Source: Gammaproteobacteria bacterium
GTDB lineage: Bacteria > Pseudomonadota > Gammaproteobacteria > Xanthomonadales > SZUA-36
Assembly: GCA_024277815.1 (NCBI GenBank)
Contig: JAJRUM010000076.1
Span: 20,514-84,513, forward strand
Reading direction: 5' to 3'
Length of the DNA stretch: 64,000 bases
Each line of letters starts with the position of its first letter. Position 1 is the first letter of the stretch. This document shows positions 54,471 to 62,852 of this stretch, one piece after another. Below the pieces are notes generated by a model. The model was given only the letters and a program-made list of their open reading frames with translations. It was not told the DNA's origin and did not search any database. A program made the translations under genes and the position numbers.

Positions 54471-55307
54471 ATGAAAAATTTAATCTGCTTTTTGTTTATT
54501 TCTACAAGCCTTATTAGTTGTGGGAAATCACCTCAATATAATGACTCAATCCCAGAACATGACAGCTTTACGATTGAATCGGCTCAAGTAAGTGAAACCA
54601 GGGTTGTAAATGTTTGGACACCTCCAGATTATGTTGAGAATTCAGATCCACTGCCGGTTATTTACATGCTGGATGGTGGTATAAAAGAGGACTTTCCCCA
54701 TATAGCGAATACCATTGCTGAACTGGTAAAAATGGAGAAAATTGCGCCAATTACTGACGGGGCTAAAGAGTTTAGACTTTTTATAAGTGATGAATTATTT
54801 TCCGAAATAGGTCAGCGATACAGAACCACCAACCACATAGGAATAATTGGAGAGTCGGTTGCAGGGCTATTTATTATGGAAACGCTCATGAAACGGCCTG
54901 ATATGTTTGATTTCTATATTGCTATGGACCCTTCGTTGTGGTGGAACGACAATCATTTGGTAAAAACATCTAAAGGATATTTGGCTAAGTTTCCATCTAA
55001 AGAAATCAGGTTATGGTATGCGGGCTCAGGTGTTGAAGATATTTCTCCTTATACAAATCAATTAGCAGGCGTATTGAAATCTGAAGCCCCAGAATCGCCT
55101 ATCTGGAATTATTCTGATGAACCAAATGAAAAACATAACACTGTATTTCGTGCTACAAAAGAAAAAGCCTTGATTTGGGCATTACCGATCGCCAGGCTGG
55201 ATGGCCTGGAGTCTGGGTGGAATGTCATTGAAGCCGGGGGGAGACAGTTTGCACCGATGGTTCGCCTTACAAATTTTTCGTTCGTCCAGGTGACAGCGAA
55301 AAACTGA
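54471..55307 (+). pseudogene. esterase-family lipoprotein with internal deletion, fused to a pectinacetylesterase start
   Basis: ATG 54471 begins a lipoprotein signal (Cys17 in LISC). The body is a PF00756-type esterase: VNVWTPPDY, PVIYMLDGG, nucleophile Ser in GIIGESVAGLF, and FDFYIAMDPSLWWND. Between IAELVK and MEKIAPI about 30 residues found in relatives (a GIENT-RRRDLT segment) seem to be missing, which would affect the active-site area. From about residue 240 (LDGLESGWNVIEAGG) the frame changes identity to the start of a pectinacetylesterase-like protein. No ribosome site is visible. It is probably a decayed, deletion-fused gene. Residue-level homology is from memory of the families. Confidence 0.6.
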
Positions 55308-55550
55308 TGGTCTATTTTCAGGGTGGTGGCGCATGCGTTTACCGTACATCACAAAGGATTCGTGAATGCGCAGGCAATGCTGGATTGGACCTATGGGCAC
55401 TTTTTAAGTCCGACTAAAATATTTGTTGCCGGCTCCAGTGCCGGAACGATACCGCAGAGGACAAGACGCAAAAGTATTTTCTTCACTATGGTGCTGTCCG
55501 ATTTTCTGGGGCTACCTCTGACTAAGCTAGCCCCCGAAAAACCCACATAA
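55192..55550 (+). pseudogene. pectinacetylesterase-family remnant, frameshifted
   Basis: Pieces in different frames make one family. ESGWNVIEAGG is in the esterase frame. After a G6 run at about 55234-55239 a shifted frame continues ETVCTDGSPYKFFVRPGDS then EKLMVYFQGGGACV. A third frame gives VHHKGFVNAQAMLDWTYGHF and IFVAGSSAG with the likely Ser nucleophile. One extra G would join the first two; a deletion separates the second and third. The protein end is lost. Confidence 0.6.
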
Positions 55551-55608
55551 GGCCAGTGAGTGAAACATCATTAGTGTGAATTTCGTCATATCCTTCGGAT
55601 GTATAGTC

Positions 55609-55658
55609 ATTTTAATTCAACTGGTCGAATTAAAATAATTGGTATATAATTTTAATTC
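55609..55658 (+). promoter_or_regulatory. repeated operator and promoter of the Fic gene
   Basis: The 10-mer ATTTTAATTC occurs at 55609-55618 and 55649-55658, with its inverted copy GAATTAAAAT at 55627-55636. A perfect TATAAT (55645-55650) sits between the second and third copies, with a weak -35 (TGGTCG) 17 bp upstream. The arrangement suggests a repressor-bound promoter 24-73 bp upstream of the Fic ATG. Confidence 0.65.
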
Positions 55659-55681
55659 ACAGCATTTAATTAAGATTATCT

Positions 55682-56827
55682 ATGGATATCTCCAAATTCA
55701 CAAATACAAGCCCAGGACGACTCGTAGCGATTCCAATTCCTAAGGGTGAGCATGCTTTCATTCCAAACTCTCTAGACGCCAATTGGCGCTTGCCAGAAAG
55801 CTTGATTGAACCATTGTTAGCAGCACAACAAGCGCTTGGAACTCTTGACGGCGCTGGCAGGCATATGCCGAATGTGGAATTGTTAATGCGCCCACTTCGA
55901 CACCGCGAGGCCATCAAGTCTTCCAGCTTGGAGGGCACTTATGCCTCCCCTGAAGAGCTCGCCCTCTATGAGATGGACCCCAGGGATCCGAAATCAGAGA
56001 GGGATCCCGCGAATGCATGGCGGGAAGTTTTTAATTACTCTGAAGCGCTAGTATTGGGTCAGACTCTACTCGAAGAGATCCCGCTGTCTATAAGATGGGT
56101 TCGCGAACTACATATGCGGTTGTTGCGTGGTGTTCGGGGGGCAGATAAGCGGCCCGGAGAAATACGCAACACTCAAGTTCAAATCGGGTCAGATGCCCGG
56201 TTTGTTCCGCCTCCGCCTCAGGAGCTAAGTGCCTGCCTGGGGGATTTCGAGATCTATTTAAACACCAGTTCTAAAGTGCCGGGCCTGGTGCGCTGTTTCC
56301 TGGCCCATTATCAGTTTGAAGCAATTCACCCCTTTCATGATGGCAATGGTCGGGTAGGTAGGCTGTTGCTAGCCCTAATGTTTTGGAATGTAATGGGTCT
56401 TGAGAGACCTTGGTTATATATCAGTTCTTATTTTGATCAATATCGGGATGAATACATTGATAATTTATTCAATGTAAGCACTAAAGGTGATTACGAGTCC
56501 TGGTTGAGATTCTGCCTTCGTGGTGTTTCTGTTGTTTGTGAGGACTCTCTTAGCCGAATGGATAGCTTGATTGAGTTGAGGACTGAATTTTGTGAGCGCA
56601 TCACAGCGGCCTCTGGTAATGCACGACAGATAGCGTTGGTTGACTACCTTTTTGAAACTCCAGTGATCACCGTTCCACAGGTTGCTGAAATCTATGAAGT
56701 CACTTACCCAACAGCCCGCACTGATATTGACCGTTTCATAGAATTGGGAATTCTCAAAAAATCACCGCGAGAACGGAGGCCAACAATTTATTTGGCAAGA
56801 GAGATACTAAACGCCGCTCATGGCTAA
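55682..56827 (+). CDS. Fic-family protein with C-terminal winged helix
   Basis: A 381-residue Fic protein, which normally transfers AMP from ATP to target proteins. The N-terminal inhibitory helix motif SSSLEG (Glu84) defines class II self-inhibited Fic. The active-site loop HPFHDGNGRVGR begins at His216. Residues about 315-375 form a winged helix (VAEIYEVTYPTARTDIDRFIELGIL) likely to bind DNA, as in many stand-alone Fic regulators. Repeats of ATTTTAATTC in the promoter suggest autoregulation. There is no separate antitoxin gene. It lies just left of the integrated element, outside the direct repeats. Confidence 0.92.
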   Translation: MDISKFTNTSPGRLVAIPIPKGEHAFIPNSLDANWRLPESLIEPLLAAQQALGTLDGAGRHMPNVELLMRPLRHREAIKSSSLEGTYASPEELALYEMDPRDPKSERDPANAWREVFNYSEALVLGQTLLEEIPLSIRWVRELHMRLLRGVRGADKRPGEIRNTQVQIGSDARFVPPPPQELSACLGDFEIYLNTSSKVPGLVRCFLAHYQFEAIHPFHDGNGRVGRLLLALMFWNVMGLERPWLYISSYFDQYRDEYIDNLFNVSTKGDYESWLRFCLRGVSVVCEDSLSRMDSLIELRTEFCERITAASGNARQIALVDYLFETPVITVPQVAEIYEVTYPTARTDIDRFIELGILKKSPRERRPTIYLAREILNAAHG

Positions 56828-56899
56828 GCATAAGCTAGCTCCCGCAAAACTCCCGCACAGCCGCTGAGCGAATCTTCTGGATTGACGTAACTATTTGAA

Positions 56900-56948
56900 A
56901 TAATGGTGGCCAGAGGTGGAATCGAACCACCGACACGCGGATTTTCAG
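56900..56948. repeat. distal attachment-site copy (3' part of tRNA-Phe)
   Basis: Identical to 63787-63835. It contains the tRNA-Phe 3' end through the anticodon loop (minus strand), then diverges. With the copy in the intact tRNA it defines the ends of the element. The rest of the gap from 56828 to 57133 shows only short repeats, described separately. Confidence 0.92.
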
Positions 56949-57055
56949 AAGCAGCAATCATATTTTATATTTAAGTAAATCAGTCGCTTGCGGTGTTTGT
57001 CCATTAACAATGTGCCGGTAAACGCTAGTAAAATCCGGTCAATAACGGATGGTGT

Positions 57056-57084
57056 GGCACAAATTGGGCACAATGGTACAAATT
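57056..57084. repeat. short repeats near the distal end, possible integrase arm sites
   Basis: GGCACAAATT, GGCACAAT and GGTACAAATT start at 57056, 57067 and 57075. Integrase arm-type sites are short repeats inside the element ends. The copies share GTACA/GCACA with repeats near the other end. Confidence 0.4.
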
Positions 57085-57133
57085 AGAAACCCATACTTGG
57101 AAATATTAGGGCTCTCTAATAACAAAAGAATTA

Positions 57134-57307
57134 TTAGGCGTTCGGGCGTTCATTTTGGACCTTGGACAATGCATCCTTAAAAGCTGACTTAACAGCAGAT
57201 GATGCCGCACTAGCAATATTTTCCCTCGCTTTTTGATTATGACAAGGCTCGATTATTTTCTTATAGTGCTCGTAAGACTCGTATTTAATTGTTTGTGTCT
57301 TGTTCAC
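57134..57307 (-). CDS. 57-residue protein coupled to the Ntn hydrolase
   Basis: Starts at GTG 57307, which overlaps the Ntn hydrolase stop in a GTGA tetranucleotide and sits six bases after a GGGGAG ribosome site inside the last codons of that gene. The product is charged and helical: VNKTQTIKYESYEHYKKIIEP, CHNQKARENIASAASSAVKSA, FKDALSKVQNERPNA. There is no signal peptide and no recognised family. The coupling suggests that it works with the Ntn hydrolase, as regulator, substrate or small partner; that is inference. Confidence 0.65.
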   Translation of the reverse strand: MNKTQTIKYESYEHYKKIIEPCHNQKARENIASAASSAVKSAFKDALSKVQNERPNA

Positions 57308-58617
57308 AGATTGCTCCCCACTGGGTATTTATTTGCAAAATATTGATAATTTAAATTTGGTTGAAAGTAGTGTTTCCGTTTTACCCAAACTAGCCCATCG
57401 CCTTTGGAGATGACGGCAACATCAACTGGCCCCCCAACTGTCTCAGCTTGGAATGAAACTTGTTTCTTAAATGATTCTAAATTCACCAATGCCTCTGCCA
57501 TCTCCGCCATTTGATTTAAAGGTAATGAACTGACCGTGTTCATAATATTTGTCACATTCTCGTTTTGAATATGGGTGTTAATCAGGCTGACAAATTCAGT
57601 ATAAGCATTTTTCCCAAAGTTTTTGTAAATTGAATCAAGTTTTTTAATCTCTTTTTCACTGAATTTTTTGAATTTTTTGCTAATATTTTGTTTTATTCTC
57701 TCAGGCAATTCGTTAGTGATTGTTTTATCAATAGTTTCATAAATCAGATTACGAAGTGGGTTACTTATCCCATTTAGGAAGGCTGCTACCTCAGCGTTCT
57801 GCGCAAAAGCTTTCACTAATGCGGGAGCAGAAGGTGTAATTACGTTCGCAGTCTCAACCAAGTCCATTTTCCCATTAAACCTAGTAGTTGTTTGAAGCTC
57901 AACAACACTTGGAAAAACCTCTTTGTCTCCGAATCCAGCTAGCGCTATAGTCGTTCGAGGTTGACCTGGCAAAAGCGCAAACACACACGCGCTATCTAAA
58001 ATACTGTCTTTAACAGCTTTACTAATTGGGCGTTTTTGAAATAGCGTTATATACCGTTCATTTAGTAATTTTGATTTTCCTTTTCGCAGTTTTGAGATGT
58101 CTGATTTCGAAAAAACTGATGAACTCAATCTCTGGATAGCGACACTTTTAAGACTATTCGCACAATTTCGAATGCATGCCCGTATTTGTGTTTCTGTTAC
58201 TGGATTGTGGATCGAAAAAAGTTCTTTCTCCTTTTCTGATATTTTGCCAAAAATTCTGCTAATGGTCATTGAGACCAAGCTGTCCATATCATGATCTTCT
58301 GATGCATCAAAAAGAGCACTCGTGGCAATAAACTTTTTAAACGATGAGACATATGAATTGAAGAAATCATACGTCTTTCCAGCTAGGCTTTCCCGAAACT
58401 CCTTAATGACCGTTTCCCAAGGAACATACCCAAAATCAGCTTGGTTGCTTATCATTATTCCGATAGGTGCTTTCTTAGAAAGGGCGAAAAGTTTGTTAGC
58501 AGAATTGTAAATTTTTTGATTGTTGTCATTATTGCCTTTTACAATTTGAACTGTAACCGCGCTGTCTGCCGCTAGCGCAACCCCATGACGGTTTAATATT
58601 GCCACTTCAGATGTCAT
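57304..58617 (-). CDS. proteasome-beta-like Ntn hydrolase, unassigned family
   Basis: A 437-residue cytosolic protein. I chose ATG 58617 because GGGGG lies seven bases upstream. After removal of Met the chain begins with Thr: TSEVAILNRHGVALAADSAV. Counting from that Thr, Asp17 falls in AADSAV exactly as in 20S proteasome beta subunits and HslV, and KIYNSANKLFALS offers the Lys33 equivalent (34 or 41). The first about 200 residues could form the Ntn fold (IGIMISNQADFGYVPWETVI). The second half is helical and Lys-rich (KKFKKFSEKEIKKLDSIYKNFG), not a proteasome feature. It is the cargo end of the element. The identification rests on motif and start position. Confidence 0.6.
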   Translation of the reverse strand: MTSEVAILNRHGVALAADSAVTVQIVKGNNDNNQKIYNSANKLFALSKKAPIGIMISNQADFGYVPWETVIKEFRESLAGKTYDFFNSYVSSFKKFIATSALFDASEDHDMDSLVSMTISRIFGKISEKEKELFSIHNPVTETQIRACIRNCANSLKSVAIQRLSSSVFSKSDISKLRKGKSKLLNERYITLFQKRPISKAVKDSILDSACVFALLPGQPRTTIALAGFGDKEVFPSVVELQTTTRFNGKMDLVETANVITPSAPALVKAFAQNAEVAAFLNGISNPLRNLIYETIDKTITNELPERIKQNISKKFKKFSEKEIKKLDSIYKNFGKNAYTEFVSLINTHIQNENVTNIMNTVSSLPLNQMAEMAEALVNLESFKKQVSFQAETVGGPVDVAVISKGDGLVWVKRKHYFQPNLNYQYFANKYPVGSNL

Positions 58618-58819
58618 CACGATCCCCCTTTTGAATTCCAATTCTCACTACTATAACCAAGCACAAATAAAAGCTTCTTGATTTATATCAGTATTATCAA
58701 TGATATGTAACCCCCCCCCGTTTTTAAGGGCTTGGATTCAACCCGTCACCGAGACATTTCATCTAACCTCTCAGCTGGTGTGTGGAAGCCAAAAGTTTTT
58801 CTGGGACGATTTTTTAGCT

Positions 58820-60151
58820 TTATTCTTCCACGACTTCCTCGCTCAGGTCTGTTACTGGGGGGCTAATTACTTTTGGTGCGGGGGCCACCCAGTTTTTCAG
58901 GTACTGACAAATTTCTTCATAAAATCTTAAGACTTCTGTTTCAGTAATTTCAACAAACTTACGTCTCTGTTGAAATCTTGCCGCAAGGTCAATTACTCGA
59001 ACCACTTCCAAGTTGGTTGGTAAAGATTTAGAGCCATTCGGAACAATAAGATTTGGGTCTTCACGTAATTGTTCGACTTTTACCATTGTCGCTGGTGTGC
59101 GGCCAGGCCAGTTTGCACGAATAAATAATTCGGGATCGTCAGATTTGATTTGTCTGAGAAACCAATTAATACAGGCTGAGGCATACGTTTTGTTTTTTGG
59201 GCTTGCAACAGTCATCGAAAAATCCAAAGCACGCCTGGAAAAATCAGCTGTCACTCGGAGTTTTCCTGCTGCGTTGGGGATATCAAAATAGTCCGTAAGT
59301 GAATGAGAGCCCACTAACTCATCTATGTGGGTTTTCACGCGTTTCTCTGGGTCTTTGATCTGAGGCCTCGTGAGATGGATGGAGATGGGCTTGGAAACTG
59401 CCAGTGTTAACTGCAAAGCAAGATACCTGGTCAGTTGCTCCCAGCTTGTGACTGCTTGCTCAACTTCTTCTGAAGATTTTAGTAAACGAACACCTTTGAG
59501 TATTTGCTCACACGATCTCTTCCATCCTGGACCAATTTGAGTCATTAACAAGACACCTGATTTAGCATTCTGAAAATAGCGAACTAATTCAGCAAGAATA
59601 AATGCTTGCTCGGGGTCGTCTACTTTTTTATTTGCGGCCAGGAGGACTGCTTTTGATACCAGGGATAGCCAGCTAAAGTGGTAAAGACCTATCTTACCCA
59701 GCTTATTTTTAGGAACTGTTACCGGGTGGTGTGTAGGTATTGCTGAGAACTGGTTGGATATTGTAATAACTGCATCACATTGCAAATTTCGTGCAATACC
59801 TACATAGGACTCTATCTGTCCAGGATCAAGGTCATTGAGGCTAACTTTTGATTCTACAATTGCCGACCAAGTTGAGCGCCCAGTTTCAATGTATATGAGA
59901 CCATCCGGCCTTAGCTTGGGTCCTTTTTGGTCTTTTGGTACGACTTCGGTCAGGCAATGTATCTTTACTCTTTTTCCTGCCGGTGCACCTGCTTCCTTCA
60001 ACATATCAAGCGCGAATATAGGAACAACCCTGAAGGCCGCGAGTAAAATCGAGGTAGCTTTTTCTTCCTTTTTTGAGTCTGGCAGCGTGGGGATTAATCG
60101 AGCAACGTCCCAGGATTTGAGCTGATCTAAAATTTTTTGTTCATTCGGCAT
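58820..60151 (-). CDS. PD-(D/E)XK nuclease-like protein
   Basis: A 443-residue cytosolic protein starting at ATG 60151 behind GAGGGAG. A likely nuclease core lies at residues 60-115: Glu69 in CLTEV, Asp83 in LRPDGLIYIE, then Glu100 and Lys102 in AIVESKVS, and Gln112 in GQIESY, the spacing of PD-(D/E)XK enzymes. Beyond it are several helical and mixed segments I do not recognise, ending in a Pro/Glu-rich tail. It is upstream of the Ntn hydrolase with a 202-bp gap containing a C9 run, so it may or may not share a transcript. Confidence 0.6.
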   Translation of the reverse strand: MPNEQKILDQLKSWDVARLIPTLPDSKKEEKATSILLAAFRVVPIFALDMLKEAGAPAGKRVKIHCLTEVVPKDQKGPKLRPDGLIYIETGRSTWSAIVESKVSLNDLDPGQIESYVGIARNLQCDAVITISNQFSAIPTHHPVTVPKNKLGKIGLYHFSWLSLVSKAVLLAANKKVDDPEQAFILAELVRYFQNAKSGVLLMTQIGPGWKRSCEQILKGVRLLKSSEEVEQAVTSWEQLTRYLALQLTLAVSKPISIHLTRPQIKDPEKRVKTHIDELVGSHSLTDYFDIPNAAGKLRVTADFSRRALDFSMTVASPKNKTYASACINWFLRQIKSDDPELFIRANWPGRTPATMVKVEQLREDPNLIVPNGSKSLPTNLEVVRVIDLAARFQQRRKFVEITETEVLRFYEEICQYLKNWVAPAPKVISPPVTDLSEEVVEE

Positions 60152-60326
60152 GGAGACTCCCTCTTCTTTATAGCCAGTCACTTAGCCCAAAACGCTAACA
60201 CATTAGATTGTGCGGCGCGTTGACATACGTCATTCGTAGCTTAGCACATCCAAATTACAATCAATGACTTGCCGGTGAGACCGTATTCAGTGGTAAGGCG
60301 CACTAGAGGAAAAGAGAGGTCGTTGC

Positions 60327-61136
60327 ATGAAAAAGAAAATTCCATTGACAGAAGATGAGCGACAAATAATTCGTCAATTTTGTGAGCTCTTAAAAATGAT
60401 TAAGACCTTTTTTTATGATGATATAAAAGGGTTTCTATCGCCAAACAACAAAAAGGCAAAAGAGATAATACGGTTATTGCCGCCGTGGGGCGGCTTCTAT
60501 GAGCTTCCTGAGGAACAATTTTTTCAAATGTTCGGCCAGATGCAAGTACAAATTGGCCTTGCTATCACGCCGATTGATCTTGATGCCCCCCCTCTACAGG
60601 TTATTTCAGAAGCCAAGCGCAGGCTTAAAGACGGTCTGGATGAAGAGAGTAGAGCTAGGATAAGAGAGATAGAAGAGGAAAAGCGCCCTCAGACTCTACC
60701 CTTCTTTTTCGCGATGTTGGGTCAGCTAAAGTGCTTGAGCATGTTTGGGATGAGTATGCACCATTTGCTGGAGCTTGCTAAAGACAGTGACGAGGCTTTG
60801 TTTAGGGCTGTTCTAGTAGACTCAGCAGTGATCGAAACCAGTGTGACTGCACAAAGGATCAAACTGGCTGAAGCAATGCGGGAATCCAATTTTTTGGAAG
60901 AGCTTGCCCTGTCATTGTCAAAATCGAAAGCACACCGCCATAAAAGGCTTGATGATATGCGGGCAATAATGGCCTTTGTCGAGAATAACATTGGACTGGA
61001 TACGCTGACCGACGATGACCTGGTTATTGTATTCCAAAGGGATTTAGGACTTATCGGTGAGAAAAATGGGGATTCACTTGATGCCATTAAGTGGCAGATA
61101 AGGAAGTGGAAACGAAGTCAAGAAGGAAAATTTTAA
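60327..61136 (+). CDS. helical protein of unknown function in the element
   Basis: A 269-residue soluble, mostly helical protein that I do not recognise. The start ATG 60327 follows AGAGAGG. It is rich in charged helices (RQFCELLKMIKTFFYDD, EAKRRLKDGLDEESRARIREIEEEKRP) with a hydrophobic middle (LPFFFAMLGQLKCLSMFGMSMHHLLEL) that could pack rather than cross a membrane. It is the first of four plus-strand genes leading to the integrase and is divergent from the nuclease-like gene. It could be a regulator or accessory replication protein; there is no motif to decide. Confidence 0.6.
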   Translation: MKKKIPLTEDERQIIRQFCELLKMIKTFFYDDIKGFLSPNNKKAKEIIRLLPPWGGFYELPEEQFFQMFGQMQVQIGLAITPIDLDAPPLQVISEAKRRLKDGLDEESRARIREIEEEKRPQTLPFFFAMLGQLKCLSMFGMSMHHLLELAKDSDEALFRAVLVDSAVIETSVTAQRIKLAEAMRESNFLEELALSLSKSKAHRHKRLDDMRAIMAFVENNIGLDTLTDDDLVIVFQRDLGLIGEKNGDSLDAIKWQIRKWKRSQEGKF

Positions 61137-61208
61137 ATTTAGTTCATTCCTTCTTCCTTTTTTTGGGTATAAAACATTTGACCATCTTTCACTTATTGGA
61201 GACGGTCA

Positions 61209-62516
61209 ATGAACGATTCACCACGGAATCAAGATTCCACGAAAGCGCGGGCCAGGACAGCCCCAGAGCCGCGCTGCGACTCTGTGACTGCCCTGGCCGC
61301 GTCGAGCCTTGGGAGCAGTCCTTCAGGTGCGCCGCCTAGTAACACAGCACCTGCTAACTGCATGGATGGTCAAAATTTTGTTCTCAGATCCGCTGTGGAT
61401 AGTCTTTACTTGTCATTCAAGGGCTGTCTTTTTGAGGAAGTTGAACAGAAGCTCATCGAGTTGAAGACACTAGCCCAATCCGATAACCCATTTGAAATTG
61501 CCCAGGCTGTCATTGAACTTGGAGGTGACAGATTTGCTGTCTTGGGTCGAGGAACAAGAAATTTCTTCTATATCATCAAAGGCAATGATTTCAATATTCA
61601 ACTTTCTAAAGTCTCGGCAGAGAAGATGCCTATGGCTTATGTGCAAATTTCTAGTGAGTCTCTGATCTTATACGGACTGTTGTCCACGGTTCAAAGACTC
61701 AAAAGCATCCTTCGTCTGTTGGGTTCCTTTACAACTGTAAACGTCAGTAGGGTAGACATCTGTTGTGATTTCACCACTTCTGTAAATCTGGATGAGTTGT
61801 CTCACGATAGTTGGATTAGTCGATCCAATAAACGGCACAGCTACCGTGAAAGTGGTGTGTTTAGCGGTTTGGTATTTGGGCAAGGTAGTCCAATGTCAGC
61901 CAGGCTGTATGACAAAACCCTCGAAATCAAGAAATCTAAAAAAGACTACATGAAGGATATTTGGTGGGGCGAAGGCTGGGATTATCAGAGTAAGGTCTGG
62001 CGACTGGAGTTTCAGATTAATCGCTCTGTATTAGTTGACCAGGGGATATCATCCTTTGACGACTTGCTGGCAACCTCAAATACTTTATGGGAATACGCCA
62101 CACAAAATTGGTTACGGTTGGTTTTACCTGGTGAGGACAAAACCAAGTCGCGGTGGCCTAACCACCCGCTATGGACGTTATTGCACACTGTGGAGCTGGG
62201 GTCTGGCAACCAGGAGCTTTTAAAGCGTGGTCGTTCTACTGGTATTCCAGGAGAGAGGCAGCGTTTTATCAACGGTTTGGCTGGCATTACATCGCATATG
62301 GCTATCGAGAATATTGAAACGTTTAAGGACGCCTATCCATCATACTTTCAGGCAGCCAAAGATTTTCATTTGGGGAATTCAGTATTCACTGGTGAGGATA
62401 TTGAAGCGTTTTGTCGAAGGCATGCAGCTCTTAAAGCCCGCAAATATCATACAAAGTTTGGCTCTGATCCTGTCGATACTGCTGAAGACTACCGCAAGGC
62501 CAAGGGGCGGTTATGA
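61209..62516 (+). CDS. replication initiation factor (Rep_trans, rolling-circle type)
   Basis: A 435-residue initiator. The N-terminal 50 residues are low-complexity and Pro/Ala/Ser-rich. The Rep_trans family pattern follows: SAVDSLYLSFKG, NVSRVDICCDFTTS with the acidic metal pair, SARLYDKTLEIKKS with the Tyr nucleophile candidate, and VWRLEFQINRSVL. Such proteins nick the origin of small plasmids, filamentous phages and integrative elements, giving this element autonomous replication after excision. The start is ATG 61209 with GGAG. Confidence 0.82.
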   Translation: MNDSPRNQDSTKARARTAPEPRCDSVTALAASSLGSSPSGAPPSNTAPANCMDGQNFVLRSAVDSLYLSFKGCLFEEVEQKLIELKTLAQSDNPFEIAQAVIELGGDRFAVLGRGTRNFFYIIKGNDFNIQLSKVSAEKMPMAYVQISSESLILYGLLSTVQRLKSILRLLGSFTTVNVSRVDICCDFTTSVNLDELSHDSWISRSNKRHSYRESGVFSGLVFGQGSPMSARLYDKTLEIKKSKKDYMKDIWWGEGWDYQSKVWRLEFQINRSVLVDQGISSFDDLLATSNTLWEYATQNWLRLVLPGEDKTKSRWPNHPLWTLLHTVELGSGNQELLKRGRSTGIPGERQRFINGLAGITSHMAIENIETFKDAYPSYFQAAKDFHLGNSVFTGEDIEAFCRRHAALKARKYHTKFGSDPVDTAEDYRKAKGRL

Positions 62517-62519
62517 ATC

Positions 62520-62852
62520 ATGAAGTCGCTCTCCCTCAATCAGGCGGCCTCATTCCTGCAAATGTCACCCTCGACACTGCGAGGCAAGGTCAAAGCAGGA
62601 GTGGTTCCAGCGGCAAAACCAGCCAAAAAGTGGGTCTTTCTGGAAGACGATCTTGTGACCTATATCCGTTCGCTTTATGCTGGTCACCGGCAAACATCGT
62701 TAAGTGGCTCAAGTGAGGAGAAATCACTATGTCACTATACAAACGCGGTGAAACCTGGTGGGTCTTTGTCACGACTCCCAGTGGCGAGAGAATACGCCGA
62801 TCTACTGGGGTTAAGGACAAAGTTACTGCCCAGGAGTACCACGACCACTTAA
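62520..62852 (+). CDS. HTH/excisionase-like DNA-binding protein
   Basis: A 110-residue protein whose first 55 residues are a MerR/excisionase-type helix-turn-helix: SLNQAASFLQMSPSTLRGKVKAGVVPAAKPAKKWVFLEDDLVTYIR. The start ATG is 4 bp after the rep stop. The frame runs 124 bp into the integrase gene; the C-terminal part is low-complexity and may be dispensable. It probably acts with the integrase in excision. Confidence 0.78.
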   Translation: MKSLSLNQAASFLQMSPSTLRGKVKAGVVPAAKPAKKWVFLEDDLVTYIRSLYAGHRQTSLSGSSEEKSLCHYTNAVKPGGSLSRLPVAREYADLLGLRTKLLPRSTTTT

